Assembly: GCA_945897795.1 (NCBI GenBank)
Contig: CAMDFT010000020.1
Span: 1-40,182 of the forward strand
Origin: Limnohabitans sp. Rim8
GTDB taxonomy: Bacteria > Pseudomonadota > Gammaproteobacteria > Burkholderiales > Burkholderiaceae_C
Length of the DNA: 40,182 nt
Direction of reading: 5' to 3'
The notes under the pieces are model-generated. The model did not search any database, was not told the origin of the DNA, and saw only the letters and a list, made by a program, of their open reading frames with translations. Of the stretch, positions 14,819 to 23,246 are shown piece by piece (the first letter of the stretch is position 1; every line of letters starts with the position of its first letter). A program made the translations under genes and the position numbers.

Positions 14819-15083
14819 ACAACCGATTCCCAAATTCAAAACCGAGGCACAAGAGCGCGCCTATTGGGAATCTGAACCAAACGGGCACGACTCCACGGTG
14901 CATGTGGACTGGACAAAAGCGCAAAAGGTCAAGTTGCCCAACTTGAAACCCACCACCAAGACGATTTCGCTTCGATTGCCCCAGCATTTGCTTGACAGCA
15001 TCAAGGTGGCGGCCAATGCCCGGGATGTGCCCTACCAGTCGCTCATCAAGGTGTGGTTGCAAGAAAAATTGCACAGCCACTGA
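14799..15083 (+). CDS. brnA: BrnA-like CopG-family antitoxin
   Basis: 94 residues. The C-terminal half TTKTISLRLPQHLLDSIKVA, then ARDVPYQSLIKVWLQEKL is a ribbon-helix-helix DNA-binding domain; the N-terminal half (FKTEAQERAYWESEPNGHDS) is the usual toxin-binding segment of this antitoxin group. AAGGAG at 14783-14788 serves either ATG 14799 (ten-base spacing, chosen) or GTG 14793. Starts inside brnT, so the two are coupled. Confidence 0.85.
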   Translation: MSKQTAKQPIPKFKTEAQERAYWESEPNGHDSTVHVDWTKAQKVKLPNLKPTTKTISLRLPQHLLDSIKVAANARDVPYQSLIKVWLQEKLHSH

Positions 15084-15098
15084 CGTGTGCTTTGACGC

Positions 15099-16391
15099 TC
15101 AGTCGTCAGTGAACAAAAGTGTTTGCGGTCCGTGCGCTGTCTCTTCTGCGGCCACTAGGCGGTTGTCGATGGCGGGTGCCTCCCCCGCCTTGACCAGAGA
15201 CCCCACTCGCACCCCCAGCAGCCGAAGCCGCCGTGACAGGTCCACCCTCTTGAGGCATTGCCCGGCGATTTGGCGGATGTGTTTGGCATCGGCGGTGTAT
15301 TCGGTCAGGGTTTGGTCCCGCGTCACGGCCTGAAAGTTGTCATACCGCAGCTTGATGCCGATGGTTTTGCCTTCGTAGCCTTTGCGCTGCAAATCGGCAG
15401 CCACTTGTTCGCACAGGCGGGTGAACACAGCACCCAGTTCGGCGCGGTCGCGCACGGCGTGCAGGTCACGCTCAAACGTAGTTTCGCGGCTCATGCTGAC
15501 GGGTTCGCTCTCTGTTTCGAGTGGGCGGTCGTCGCGGCCCCAAGCGGCTTCGTGCAGCCACGCGCCGTAGCTTTTGCCAAAGTTCTCCACCAGCCAGTGC
15601 GGCTCGCGTGCAGCCAACTCACCAATGGTGTGGATGCCAAAGCCCTTGAGCTTTTCATCGGCCTTGGGGCCCACACCGTTGACCTTGCGGCAGGCCAGCG
15701 GCCAGATCAGGGTTTGAAGGTCGGCCTCGTGCACGATGGAGATGCCCTTGGGTTTGTTGAACTCGCTGGCCATCTTGGCGATCAGCTTGTTGGGGGCCAC
15801 GCCGATCGAGCAGGTCAGGCCCGTGGCGTCAAAAATGCTTTTCTGAATCAAGCGCGCCAACACCCGACCGCCTTCACGCTGGCCGCCGGGCACATCGGTG
15901 AAGTCGATATAGACCTCGTCTACGCCCCGGTCTTGCATGACGGGGGCGATGTCGAGAATGATGCTTTTGAAGCTGCGCGAAAAGTGCCGGTAGCGCTCAA
16001 AGTCCACGGGCAACAAGAGGGCCTGCGGGCAGAGCTTGGCGGCTTTCATCAGGCCCATGGCCGAGCCGATGCCGAATTGCCGCGCCGCATAGGTGGCGGT
16101 GGTGATGACGCCGCGCCCGGTGTAGCCCTCAATGCGCGGAAAAAAGTCCACCGGAATGCGGTCCAGCCGCTCGGCAAAGGTCTCTTCGGTCCATTCGCTT
16201 TCGGGGTAGGCCGCTTGCAGCTTGCCCAGCAGGTCATCTTCTTTGCGCCTGCCACCGCCAATGACCACCGGCAAGCCCTTGAGCTGCGGGTAGCGCAGCA
16301 GCTCGCAAGACGCGTAAAACGCGTCCATGTCGAGGTGGGCAATGCGGCGGATGGGCGGTGCCACAGCGCTTGAAACGGGTGAAGCAGTCAC
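15099..16391 (-). CDS. dinB: DNA polymerase IV (Y family)
   Basis: 430 residues. Translesion polymerase of the Y family. Catalytic acids are present in HLDMDAFYASCE and GVDEVYIDFTD; SIGVAPNKLIAKMASEFNKP and NGVGPKADEKLKGFGIHTIG (helix-hairpin-helix) are intact. Between VIGGG and RGVITTATYAAR there is an extra segment of about 45 residues compared with the E. coli enzyme; related insertions are normal for Burkholderiales DinB. The C-terminal PQTLLF is a sliding-clamp binding motif. The start is GTG 16391; a later ATG would remove conserved sequence. No LexA box was identified upstream. Confidence 0.93.
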   Translation of the reverse strand: MTASPVSSAVAPPIRRIAHLDMDAFYASCELLRYPQLKGLPVVIGGGRRKEDDLLGKLQAAYPESEWTEETFAERLDRIPVDFFPRIEGYTGRGVITTATYAARQFGIGSAMGLMKAAKLCPQALLLPVDFERYRHFSRSFKSIILDIAPVMQDRGVDEVYIDFTDVPGGQREGGRVLARLIQKSIFDATGLTCSIGVAPNKLIAKMASEFNKPKGISIVHEADLQTLIWPLACRKVNGVGPKADEKLKGFGIHTIGELAAREPHWLVENFGKSYGAWLHEAAWGRDDRPLETESEPVSMSRETTFERDLHAVRDRAELGAVFTRLCEQVAADLQRKGYEGKTIGIKLRYDNFQAVTRDQTLTEYTADAKHIRQIAGQCLKRVDLSRRLRLLGVRVGSLVKAGEAPAIDNRLVAAEETAHGPQTLLFTDD

Positions 16392-16452
16392 CCGCTAAGC
16401 ATAGCGCGCCCCCAATGGGTTTTGCGCTTGCCAAGCCCTTGGTCGGGCTTGT

Positions 16453-17610
16453 TTACTGGCCAGTAGGAAAGGTGCCTGGCAGCAAGATGCTCTTGTCCAC
16501 TGTGTCCATTTGCGTGCGGCCACAAAAGGCCATGGTCAGGTCCAGTTCTTTGTGGATGATTTCCAGGGCTTTGGTCACACCCGCTTCGCCCATGGCACCC
16601 AGGCCGTACAGCATGGAGCGGCCAATATAGACGCCCTTGGCACCCAAGGCGCGGGCTTTGACCACGTCCTGGCCGCTGCGGATGCCGCCGTCCATGTGCA
16701 CTTCAATTTGCTGGCCCACGGCATCCACGATGGCGGGCAGGGCTTCGATGCTGGACTGCGCGCCGTCAAGCTGGCGGCCGCCGTGGTTGCTGACGATCAG
16801 GGCGTCCGCGCCCGATTGCACCGCCATGTGGGCGTCATCCACGTCCTGAATGCCCTTCAAGATCAGCTTGCCGCCCCAGCGTTTTTTGATCCACTCCACA
16901 TCGCCCCAGTTCAGGCCGGGGTCGAATTGCGAGGCGGTCCACGATGACAGGCTGCTCATGTCGGCCACGCCTGTGACGTGGCCCACGATGTTGCCGAACT
17001 GGCGGCGCGGTGTGCCGAGCATGCCCAAGGCCCAGCGGGGCTTGGTGGCAATGTTGATCATGTTGGCGATCGTCAGCTTGGGCGGTGCAGACAGGCCGTT
17101 CTTCAGGTCCTTGTGGCGTTGACCCAAAATTTGCAAGTCCAGCGTGAGCACCAGCGCGCCGCAGTTGGCGGCTTTGGCGCGGTCAATCAAGCGCTCGATG
17201 AAACCCGTGTCTTTCATCACATACAACTGAAACCAAAAGCCTTCACCGGCATGCTTGGCCACGTCTTCAATCGAGCAGATGCTCATGGTGGACAGGGTGA
17301 AGGGCACGCCAAACTTTTTGGCAGCGCGGGCGGCCAAAATTTCGCCGTCGGCGTGCTGCATGCCTGTCAGGCCCGTGGGCGCAATGGCCACGGGCATGGC
17401 GACTTTCTCGCCCACCATGGTGCTGGCGGTGCTGCGGTTTTCCATGTTCACGGCCACGCGCTGGCGCAGCTTGATCTTTTGAAAATCGCTTTCGTTGGCC
17501 CGGTAGGTGCTCTCGGTCCAGGAGCCGCTGTCCGCGTAGTCATAAAACATGCGTGGCACGCGTTTTTCGGCCAAAACGCGCAGGTCTTCGATGGTGGTGA
17601 TCACGGACAT
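16453..17610 (-). CDS. FMN-dependent alpha-hydroxy acid dehydrogenase (LldD/glycolate oxidase family)
   Basis: 385 residues. TIM-barrel flavoenzyme oxidising L-2-hydroxy acids to 2-oxo acids. The catalytic His and substrate Arg are in IVSNHGGRQLDG, and FMN phosphate binding in HMDGGIRSGQDVVKARALGA and GRSMLYGLGA; PVAIAPTGLTGMQHADGE is typical of the lactate dehydrogenase branch. GGAG precedes ATG 17610. It ends the minus-strand aldarate gene set, 111 bp after udh. Substrate is not fixed by sequence: L-lactate is the default, but in this position a C3-C6 hydroxy acid from uronate breakdown is possible. Confidence 0.87.
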   Translation of the reverse strand: MSVITTIEDLRVLAEKRVPRMFYDYADSGSWTESTYRANESDFQKIKLRQRVAVNMENRSTASTMVGEKVAMPVAIAPTGLTGMQHADGEILAARAAKKFGVPFTLSTMSICSIEDVAKHAGEGFWFQLYVMKDTGFIERLIDRAKAANCGALVLTLDLQILGQRHKDLKNGLSAPPKLTIANMINIATKPRWALGMLGTPRRQFGNIVGHVTGVADMSSLSSWTASQFDPGLNWGDVEWIKKRWGGKLILKGIQDVDDAHMAVQSGADALIVSNHGGRQLDGAQSSIEALPAIVDAVGQQIEVHMDGGIRSGQDVVKARALGAKGVYIGRSMLYGLGAMGEAGVTKALEIIHKELDLTMAFCGRTQMDTVDKSILLPGTFPTGQ

Positions 17611-17633
17611 GGGGGGTCTCCTGGGTTTTTATC

Positions 17634-17647
17634 AATCAGAACTGATT
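17634..17647. promoter_or_regulatory. palindrome upstream of the FMN dehydrogenase gene
   Basis: AATCAG-AA-CTGATT, six perfect pairs, 24-37 bp before the start codon of the hydroxy acid dehydrogenase gene. It lies in the only sizeable gap (111 bp) of this minus-strand gene set and could be an operator. No T-tract, so not a terminator. Confidence 0.3.
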
Positions 17648-17721
17648 TGCATCGTAGCCGCTGGGGCCGTGCCAGCTTGTGAAACTTGGGACAGTGCGAT
17701 TGAAATTTCTTGTGGTGTGCT

Positions 17722-18543
17722 TCAGCCGTGGGGCGTGGCTTTCACGAATGCGCCGCCCTGGTAGATGGCGGCTGGGTCTTTTGTGTCGATGCTTTGTTGG
17801 CGTGCTTCCACGGCAGGACGGAACACGTCGGACGAATCCAGAGGGCGATAGCCAAGGTGTTGGGCATGGGTGTTGTCCCACCAGGTGGTCTGGTTGTCTG
17901 ACATGCCGTATATGATGCTGTGCCCCACGATGGGCGCAGTCAGCGCGGCCACCACCAAGCGCTCCAAGTCGTCAAAGCTCAGCCAGGTGGCCAGCATGCG
18001 GCGGTCTTTGGGTTCGGCATAAGAAGAGCCGATGCGCAGGCTCACGGTCTCGATGCCCCAGCGGTCCCAATACAGTTGGGCCAGGTCTTCGCCAAAGGCT
18101 TTGGACAGGCCATAAAACCCATCGGGCTTGGGCGACATGCGGGTGTTGACCACCTCGTCTTGGCGATAAAAGCCCGTCACATGGTTGGAGCTGGCAAACA
18201 CGATGCGCTTGACGCCTTGCAGTCGGGCAGCTTCGTACAGATTGACCATGCCCACAATGTTGCCCGCCAAGATGGGCTCCCAAGGTTGTTCGGTGGACAC
18301 GCCGCCCATGTGGACCACGGCATTCACGCCGTCCAGCAAGGCCATCATCTGGTCCTTGTCTTCAAGGGATGCGAGTTGGACTTCTTCCCCGTCCTGTGCA
18401 GGCTCCAAGTCCCGGCGGTGGCTCACGCGCAGCACGTCGCAATAGGCTTTCAGGCGAGGGCGAAGTTCTTTGCCCAGGTTGCCGCCTGCACCCGTGAGGA
18501 GCAAGCGGGGAAATCGGATGGCGGAGGCGGGTGTTTTGAGCAT
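17722..18543 (-). CDS. udh: uronate dehydrogenase (NAD-dependent, SDR superfamily)
   Basis: 273 residues. Oxidises D-galacturonate or D-glucuronate to the aldaro-1,5-lactone with NAD. The Rossmann motif is LLTGAGGNLGKEL, and the Y-x-x-x-K of the active site is in FYGLSKAFGEDLAQLYWDR with the serine in VFASSNHVTGFY. Several stretches match known uronate dehydrogenases rather than general epimerases: VHMGGVSTEQPWEPILAGNI, the NQTTWWDNTHAQHLGYRP region and the C-terminal YQGGAFV. Twelve bases downstream of the aldolase gene on the same strand. It supplies the lactone for the lactone-acting enzymes in the divergent operon. Confidence 0.88.
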   Translation of the reverse strand: MLKTPASAIRFPRLLLTGAGGNLGKELRPRLKAYCDVLRVSHRRDLEPAQDGEEVQLASLEDKDQMMALLDGVNAVVHMGGVSTEQPWEPILAGNIVGMVNLYEAARLQGVKRIVFASSNHVTGFYRQDEVVNTRMSPKPDGFYGLSKAFGEDLAQLYWDRWGIETVSLRIGSSYAEPKDRRMLATWLSFDDLERLVVAALTAPIVGHSIIYGMSDNQTTWWDNTHAQHLGYRPLDSSDVFRPAVEARQQSIDTKDPAAIYQGGAFVKATPHG

Positions 18544-18555
18544 GTTTTTTTAGGT

Positions 18556-19320
18556 TCAGGATTTGAAACGACCCGCCAAGGCGGTGGCGCTGTCGCGCAA
18601 CACGTTTTGGTCAGCGCCCACGGCCACAAACAGGCAACCTTGCTCGACATAGTGTTTGGCCAGGGCTTCATCGCCTGTGAGGATACCGGCAGCTTTGCCG
18701 CAAGCGCGGATGCGGGCAATGGACTCGTCAATGACTTTCAGCACATCCGGGTGCTTGGGGTTGCCCAAGTGGCCCAGGGCGGCCGACAAATCGCCGGGGC
18801 CGATGAACACGCCGTCCACGCCGTCCACATTGGCAATGGCTTCGATGTTTTGCAGGCCCAGCACGGTTTCGACTTGCAGCAACACACAAATTTCTTCGCT
18901 GCTGTGATGGGCGTAGCCCTTCACGCGGCCATAGTGGCTGGCGCGGGGCGCGCCCGCATAGCCGCGCACGCCGTGCGGCGGGTAGCGGGTGTAAGACACA
19001 GCTTGACGCGCTTCTTCTTCGGTCTGGATGTAGGGCACCAACAGGGATTGCACGCCCACATCGAGCAGGCGCTTGAAGGTCACCATGTCGTTCCACGGCG
19101 GGCGCACTATGGGTGTGGTTGGGCTGCCCTTCATGGCTTGCAATTGCGCCACGATTTCCGTCAGGTCGTTGGGCGAGTGCTCCATGTCCAGCAGCAGCCA
19201 GTCAAAGTTGCAATGCGCCAAGATTTCGATGCTGATGTTGCTGCACAGGTGCGACCACAGGCCAATCTGCTTTTGACCTGATTGGATGGCGTGTTTGAAA
19301 TGGTTGATGGGCATGTCCAT
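18556..19320 (-). CDS. garL: HpcH/HpaI-family class II aldolase, likely 5-keto-4-deoxy-D-glucarate aldolase
   Basis: 254 residues. Metal-dependent pyruvate aldolase. Conserved elements: FDWLLLDMEHSPND (His and Asp of the active site), VRPPWND (Arg binding pyruvate), LLQVETVLGLQNI (metal Glu), FIGPGDLSAALG (metal Asp). In this cluster it should cleave 5-keto-4-deoxy-glucarate, the product of both dehydratases, to pyruvate and tartronate semialdehyde, which is the GarL reaction; relatives act on homologous keto-deoxy acids, so the name rests on context. ATG 19320 is used; ATG 19314 (MPINHFK) is equally plausible. It lies 34 bp after gudD. Confidence 0.82.
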   Translation of the reverse strand: MDMPINHFKHAIQSGQKQIGLWSHLCSNISIEILAHCNFDWLLLDMEHSPNDLTEIVAQLQAMKGSPTTPIVRPPWNDMVTFKRLLDVGVQSLLVPYIQTEEEARQAVSYTRYPPHGVRGYAGAPRASHYGRVKGYAHHSSEEICVLLQVETVLGLQNIEAIANVDGVDGVFIGPGDLSAALGHLGNPKHPDVLKVIDESIARIRACGKAAGILTGDEALAKHYVEQGCLFVAVGADQNVLRDSATALAGRFKS

Positions 19321-19354
19321 GGTGTTTTTCCTTTGATGTGAATGGCCCGGGTGC

Positions 19355-20689
19355 TCAGCGCACCATGCAGGGCATCTTGTTGTTGAATTTCCAGCCCGGG
19401 ATCAGGTACTGCATCGCGATGGCGTCGTCGCGTGCGCCCAGGCCGTGCTGCTGGTAAAGCTGATTCGCTTTCATCACCGCGTCCATGTCCACTTCGATGC
19501 CCAAGCCGGGCTTGGCAGGCACATCGACGTAACCGTCTTTGATTTGCAGCGGGTCTTGGGTCAAAAACTGGCCGTCTTGCCAGATCCAGTGCGTGTCGAT
19601 GGCCGTGACCTTGCCGGGTGCGGCAGCGGCACACTGGGTGAACATGGCCAGCGAGATGTCGAAGTGGTTGTTCGAGTGCGAGCCCCAAGTCAGGTCGTAC
19701 ATCTGGCAGAGCTGCGCCACGCGCACCGAGCCTTGCAGCGTCCAGAAATGCGGGTCGGCCAATGGGATGTCGACCGACTGCAGCTGGATACTGTGGGCCA
19801 TCTCGCGCCAGTCGGTGGCCACCATGTTGGTGGCGGTGAGCAAGCCGGTGGCGCGGCGGAACTCGGCCATGACCTCGCGTCCTGAGAAAACGCCTTCGGC
19901 ACCGCAGGGGTCTTCGGCATAGGCCATGGTGCTGCGGTGGTCGCGCAGCAGGCGAATCGCGTCTTTGAGCAGCCAGCCGCCATTGGGGTCGAGCGTGATG
20001 CGCGCCTTGGGGAAACGCTCGTGCAGGGCCACCACAGCTTCGACTTCTTCTTCGCCGCGCAGCACGCCGCCTTTGAGTTTGAAGTCTTGAAAACCATAGC
20101 GTGCTTGTGCGGCTTCTGCCAAGCGCACCACGGCGTCGGCGGTCATGGCTTTTTCGTGGCGAAGGCGCAGCCAGTCGTCGGCTTGGTCCGGCTCGCTGCG
20201 GAAGGGTAGGTCGGTTTGCTGGCGGTCGCCCACATAAAACAGATAGCCCAGCATTTGCACCCGGCTGCGCTGTTGGCCTTCGCCCAGCAGGGCGCACACC
20301 GGCACGTTCAGGTGCTTGCCCAGCAGGTCCAGCAGTGCGCTTTCAACGGCCGTGACGGCGTGGATGGTGGTGCGAAGGTCAAAGGTTTGCTGGCCCCGGC
20401 CACCGCTGTCGCGGTCGGCAAACTGCTGGCGCATGGCTTGCAACACAGCGTTGTACTGGCCAATGGGCTGGCCTTCCGCCATGGGGCGGGCATCTTCCAG
20501 GGTTTGGCGGATTTTTTCGCCACCGGGCACTTCGCCCAGGCCTGTGTGGCCCGACGAGTCGGTCAGGATGACGATGTTGCGGGTGAAAAACGGGCCGTGG
20601 GCACCGCTGAGGTTCATCAGCATGCCGTCGTGACCGGCGACAGGAATCACCTGCATGCGGGTGATGGTGGGGGTGTGATGGGGAGTCAT
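19355..20689 (-). CDS. gudD: glucarate dehydratase
   Basis: 444 residues, as usual for GudD. Enolase-superfamily enzyme converting D-glucarate to 5-keto-4-deoxy-glucarate. Seen: [20 protein letters not shown] at the N-terminus, the catalytic K-x-K in [16 protein letters not shown], metal ligands in [18 protein letters not shown] and [11 protein letters not shown], and the general base His in [12 protein letters not shown]. The C-terminal [19 protein letters not shown] and [15 protein letters not shown] also fit. It is the first enzyme gene of the minus-strand set, 86 bp after the regulator gene, with an operator-like site between. Confidence 0.95.
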   Translation of the reverse strand: MTPHHTPTITRMQVIPVAGHDGMLMNLSGAHGPFFTRNIVILTDSSGHTGLGEVPGGEKIRQTLEDARPMAEGQPIGQYNAVLQAMRQQFADRDSGGRGQQTFDLRTTIHAVTAVESALLDLLGKHLNVPVCALLGEGQQRSRVQMLGYLFYVGDRQQTDLPFRSEPDQADDWLRLRHEKAMTADAVVRLAEAAQARYGFQDFKLKGGVLRGEEEVEAVVALHERFPKARITLDPNGGWLLKDAIRLLRDHRSTMAYAEDPCGAEGVFSGREVMAEFRRATGLLTATNMVATDWREMAHSIQLQSVDIPLADPHFWTLQGSVRVAQLCQMYDLTWGSHSNNHFDISLAMFTQCAAAAPGKVTAIDTHWIWQDGQFLTQDPLQIKDGYVDVPAKPGLGIEVDMDAVMKANQLYQQHGLGARDDAIAMQYLIPGWKFNNKMPCMVR

Positions 20690-20715
20690 GGCTTAGAGGG
20701 TCTAGTCAATAGACA

Positions 20716-20726
20716 TCGTACAACTT
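20716..20726. promoter_or_regulatory. second operator-like site, before gudD
   Basis: TCGTACAACTT here reads AAGTTGTACGA on the minus strand and shares TTGTACGA with the palindrome at 21561-21571. It deviates from the FadR-family consensus at one outer base. It lies 27-37 bp before the gudD start, consistent with separate control of gudD by the adjacent GntR-type protein. Confidence 0.4.
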
Positions 20727-20775
20727 AATGGCGTAGGGGCCATTGGGGAAAACGCGGGTGATGGTTAGGGTCGAT

Positions 20776-21507
20776 TCAGCCCGCGCTGTCGGGGTCGCTC
20801 TTGCGCAGGCGGTCTCGGCTGTTGGCCAAGTGGGTGCGCATGGCGGCTCGGGCGGCCTCGACGTCTTGCTCGGCAATGGCGTTGTAGATGCTCTCGTGTT
20901 CCTGGTTGACGCGGCGCAGGTAGTTTTGCCGCTCCGGGTCGGTGGTCAGGATGCCGCTGATCCGTGCGCGAGGAATGACGCCCGCACCCAAGGAATGCAT
21001 CAGGTCGACGAAGTGGTGGTTTTGGGTGGCTCGGGCAATGCCCTGGTGAAACTGGTGGTCTGCCATCACGGCGTCGCGGCCTTCTTCCAGTGCGCTGTTA
21101 AAGGCTTGAAGTGACAACTTCAATTCAGACAAATCCTCCGGCGTGCGCCTCACAGCAGCCAAAGCAGCCGCTTCTGTTTCCACGCTGATGCGAAACTCAA
21201 GCAGGGCAATGATCTCTCGCAGGGTGCCCATTTGCTCAGGGCTGATGCGAAAAGACGGGTGCTCGCTTTTGGGCAGCACAAAGGTGCCAATGCCGTGGCG
21301 CGTGTCGACCCAGCCTGAGGCCTGCAGCCGCGAAATCGCCTCGCGCACTACGGTGCGGCTCACGCCAAAATCTTTCATGATGGCCGCTTCGGTCGGCAAT
21401 TTGTCGCCAGCTTTGAGGCGACCGCTGCGGATTTGCTCGGTTGTCGCATGCACCAGTTGTACGGCCAGGCCGCCTGGTTTTTTCAATGAGAGTGTCGTGG
21501 CATCCAT
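20776..21507 (-). CDS. GntR-family (FadR subfamily) transcriptional regulator of the aldarate genes
   Basis: 243 residues. N-terminal winged helix: IRSGRLKAGDKLPTEAAIMK, DFGVSRTVVREAISRLQASG and a wing ending TRHGIGTFV. The C-terminal FCD domain is all-helical with the usual metal/ligand residues in MADHQFHQGIARATQNHHF and NQEHESIYNAIAEQDVEAAR. FadR-type regulators of sugar-acid genes usually repress until they bind the pathway substrate or an intermediate. The gene lies between the two gene sets, transcribed toward gudD and away from the TRAP operon. Confidence 0.9.
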   Translation of the reverse strand: MDATTLSLKKPGGLAVQLVHATTEQIRSGRLKAGDKLPTEAAIMKDFGVSRTVVREAISRLQASGWVDTRHGIGTFVLPKSEHPSFRISPEQMGTLREIIALLEFRISVETEAAALAAVRRTPEDLSELKLSLQAFNSALEEGRDAVMADHQFHQGIARATQNHHFVDLMHSLGAGVIPRARISGILTTDPERQNYLRRVNQEHESIYNAIAEQDVEAARAAMRTHLANSRDRLRKSDPDSAG

Positions 21508-21560
21508 GGGTAATCCCTAGCTGTCCGAATGTCGAAGCTCAACGATAATCATGCTGCTAA

Positions 21561-21571
21561 TTGTACGACAA
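21561..21571. promoter_or_regulatory. operator palindrome in the gntR-dctP divergent promoter
   Basis: TTGT-ACG-ACAA is a perfect palindrome matching the T-N-G-T-N3-A-C-N-A consensus of FadR-subfamily GntR regulators. It lies 54 bp before the regulator start and 74 bp before the dctP start, so one bound dimer could control both directions. Confidence 0.6.
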
Positions 21572-21644
21572 CTGATGACTTGGTGTTGAATTTTCAATGT
21601 TTCAGTTGATGCCCATTGCCCCCAACCTTTCACAGGAGACCCCC

Positions 21645-22628
21645 ATGAACTTTCGCAGAAACTTGCTTTCCTCAGCGGCCGCCGCAGTGCTGGCCATGAC
21701 CATGACCCCCATAGCTTCGGCACAAACCGTGCTGAAGGCCTCGGATGTCCATCCCGCGGGCTACCCCAATGTGGTGGCGGTAGAAAACTTGGGTAAAAAG
21801 CTTGAAGCCGCCACCAATGGTCGGTACAAGCTGCAAATGTTCCCAGGTGGTGTCTTGGGCTCTGAAAAAGAAGTCGTGGAGCAAACCCAAATCGGTGCGA
21901 TTCAGATCGCCCGCATTTCATTGGGCATTCTGGGACCGGTGGTGCCCGATGTGAACGTGTTCAACATGCCCTTTGTGTTCCGCGACGAGGCGCACATGCG
22001 CGCTGTGATCGACGGGCCTGTGGGCAAGGAGATTTTGGAAAAAATCACCAAAAGCCCGGCCCGCTTGGTGGCTTTGGGCTTCATGGACAGCGGCTCGCGC
22101 AGTCTCTACACCAAAAAAGAAATCAAAACCCCGGCTGACCTCAAGGGTCTGAAGATCCGCGTGATGGGCAACCCGCTGTTTGTGGACACCATGAACGCCA
22201 TGGGCGGCAACGGCATCAGCATGGGCCACAACGATGTGTACAGTGCGCTGCAAACCGGTGTGGTGGACGGGGCTGAAAACAACCCGCCGACTTTGTACAC
22301 CACCAATCAGTACTCCACTGGCGTGAAGTTTTACACCCAGACCACCCACTTGATCATTCCTGAAATTTTCGTCATGTCCAAGGTCACTTGGGACAAATTG
22401 ACCCCGGCTGACCAAGCCAGTGTGATGAAATTTTCTCGTGAGGCGCAATTGGAGCAGCGTGTCTTGTGGGACAAGAGTGTGGCCGAGTACTCGACCAAAC
22501 TCCAGGCCGCTGGCATTCAGTTCAAGGCAGTCGACAAAAAGCCGTTTTATGACGCCACTGCCCCTGTGCGTGCCAAATACGGCGCGCAATACGCCGAGCT
22601 GATGAAGCGCATCGAAGCGGTCAAGTGA
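21645..22628 (+). CDS. dctP: TRAP transporter periplasmic binding protein (DctP family)
   Basis: 327 residues with a Sec signal peptide (RRNLLSSAAAAVLAMTM, cleavage after ASA-Q at about residue 26). DctP-type family: DVHPAGYPNVVAVENLGKKL, GALQIARIS-like segment IGAIQIARISLGILG, SRSLYTKKEIKTPADLKGLK and the invariant Arg in LKIRVMGNPLF that salt-bridges the carboxylate of the ligand, then ALQTGVVDGAENNP. GGAG seven bases before ATG 21645. The ligand is probably a hexuronate or aldarate, from the genes around it. First gene of the plus-strand operon. Confidence 0.93.
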   Translation: MNFRRNLLSSAAAAVLAMTMTPIASAQTVLKASDVHPAGYPNVVAVENLGKKLEAATNGRYKLQMFPGGVLGSEKEVVEQTQIGAIQIARISLGILGPVVPDVNVFNMPFVFRDEAHMRAVIDGPVGKEILEKITKSPARLVALGFMDSGSRSLYTKKEIKTPADLKGLKIRVMGNPLFVDTMNAMGGNGISMGHNDVYSALQTGVVDGAENNPPTLYTTNQYSTGVKFYTQTTHLIIPEIFVMSKVTWDKLTPADQASVMKFSREAQLEQRVLWDKSVAEYSTKLQAAGIQFKAVDKKPFYDATAPVRAKYGAQYAELMKRIEAVK

Positions 22629-22635
22629 TCTGCTT

Positions 22636-22687
22636 GCAGCGGCCTCACACGCCGCTGCGCGAGATGGGACGGGGTGCGCCCCGTCCC
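22636..22687 (+). promoter_or_regulatory. two tandem hairpins between dctP and dctQ
   Basis: GCAGCGGC-N7-GCCGCTGC (22636-22658) and GGGACGGGG-TGCG-CCCCGTCCC (22666-22687) are two perfect stems directly after the dctP stop. The second is followed by TTCGGTTTT, so it could act as a weak terminator or as a 3' RNA-stabilising structure. Either would leave more binding protein than membrane subunits. Confidence 0.55.
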
Positions 22688-22725
22688 TTCGGTTTTGATG
22701 AACTCGCCCGCGAGGATTTTGGAAT

Positions 22726-23244
22726 ATGTTGCGCTTCTTTGACCGCCTTTACCTGTTCTGCATTTGGATTTCTGGCCTGTCGATTTTGGCGATGAGCCTG
22801 ATCATTCCATGGGGCGTTTTCGCCCGCTATGTCCTGGGAACGGGCTCGAGCTGGCCAGAGCCGGTGGCGGTCTTGCTGATGGTGACCTTCACATTCATGG
22901 GCGCGGCCGCGGGTTACCGAGCCGGCGCCCACATTGCCGTGGGCATGCTGGTGGACCATTTGCCAGCTGGCGTGCAAAAAATCGGCGCCTATCTGGTGCA
23001 CATTTTGATGTTGGTCATTTGTGGTTTTGTGGTCTTGTGGGGCAGCAAGCTGGTCATGGGCACCATGGGGCAGACCTTGGCTGACTTGCCGTGGTTGGCG
23101 GTGGGCTGGACCTACATGCCCGTGCCATTGGGCGCACTCTTGACCTTGGTGTTTGTGCTGGAGGTGTTGTTTTGGGGGCCTGCACATGACCGTGCCGTGG
23201 TAGTTTTTGACCACGAAGGCCCCACATCGGCGGAGGCGATCTGA
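22726..23244 (+). CDS. dctQ: TRAP transporter small permease (DctQ family)
   Basis: 172 residues, four membrane helices. RLYLFCIWISGLSILAMSLI, then the FARYVLGTGSSWPEPVAVLL loop (the F-x-R-Y-x-x-x-x-x-x-x-W-x-x-E of DctQ) and the GAAAGYRAGAHIAVGMLVD segment are typical. It forms the membrane complex with DctM. GAGGA stands ten bases before ATG 22726. Two bases separate it from dctM. Confidence 0.92.
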   Translation: MLRFFDRLYLFCIWISGLSILAMSLIIPWGVFARYVLGTGSSWPEPVAVLLMVTFTFMGAAAGYRAGAHIAVGMLVDHLPAGVQKIGAYLVHILMLVICGFVVLWGSKLVMGTMGQTLADLPWLAVGWTYMPVPLGALLTLVFVLEVLFWGPAHDRAVVVFDHEGPTSAEAI

Positions 23245-23246
23245 TC

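Noticed and set aside
15258-16373. 371-codon plus-strand frame opposite dinB
   Set aside because: No motif, and dinB on the other strand has all catalytic residues.
17920-19281. 453-codon plus-strand frame opposite udh and the aldolase gene
   Set aside because: Same kind of antisense artefact; both minus-strand genes have intact family motifs and tight operon spacing.
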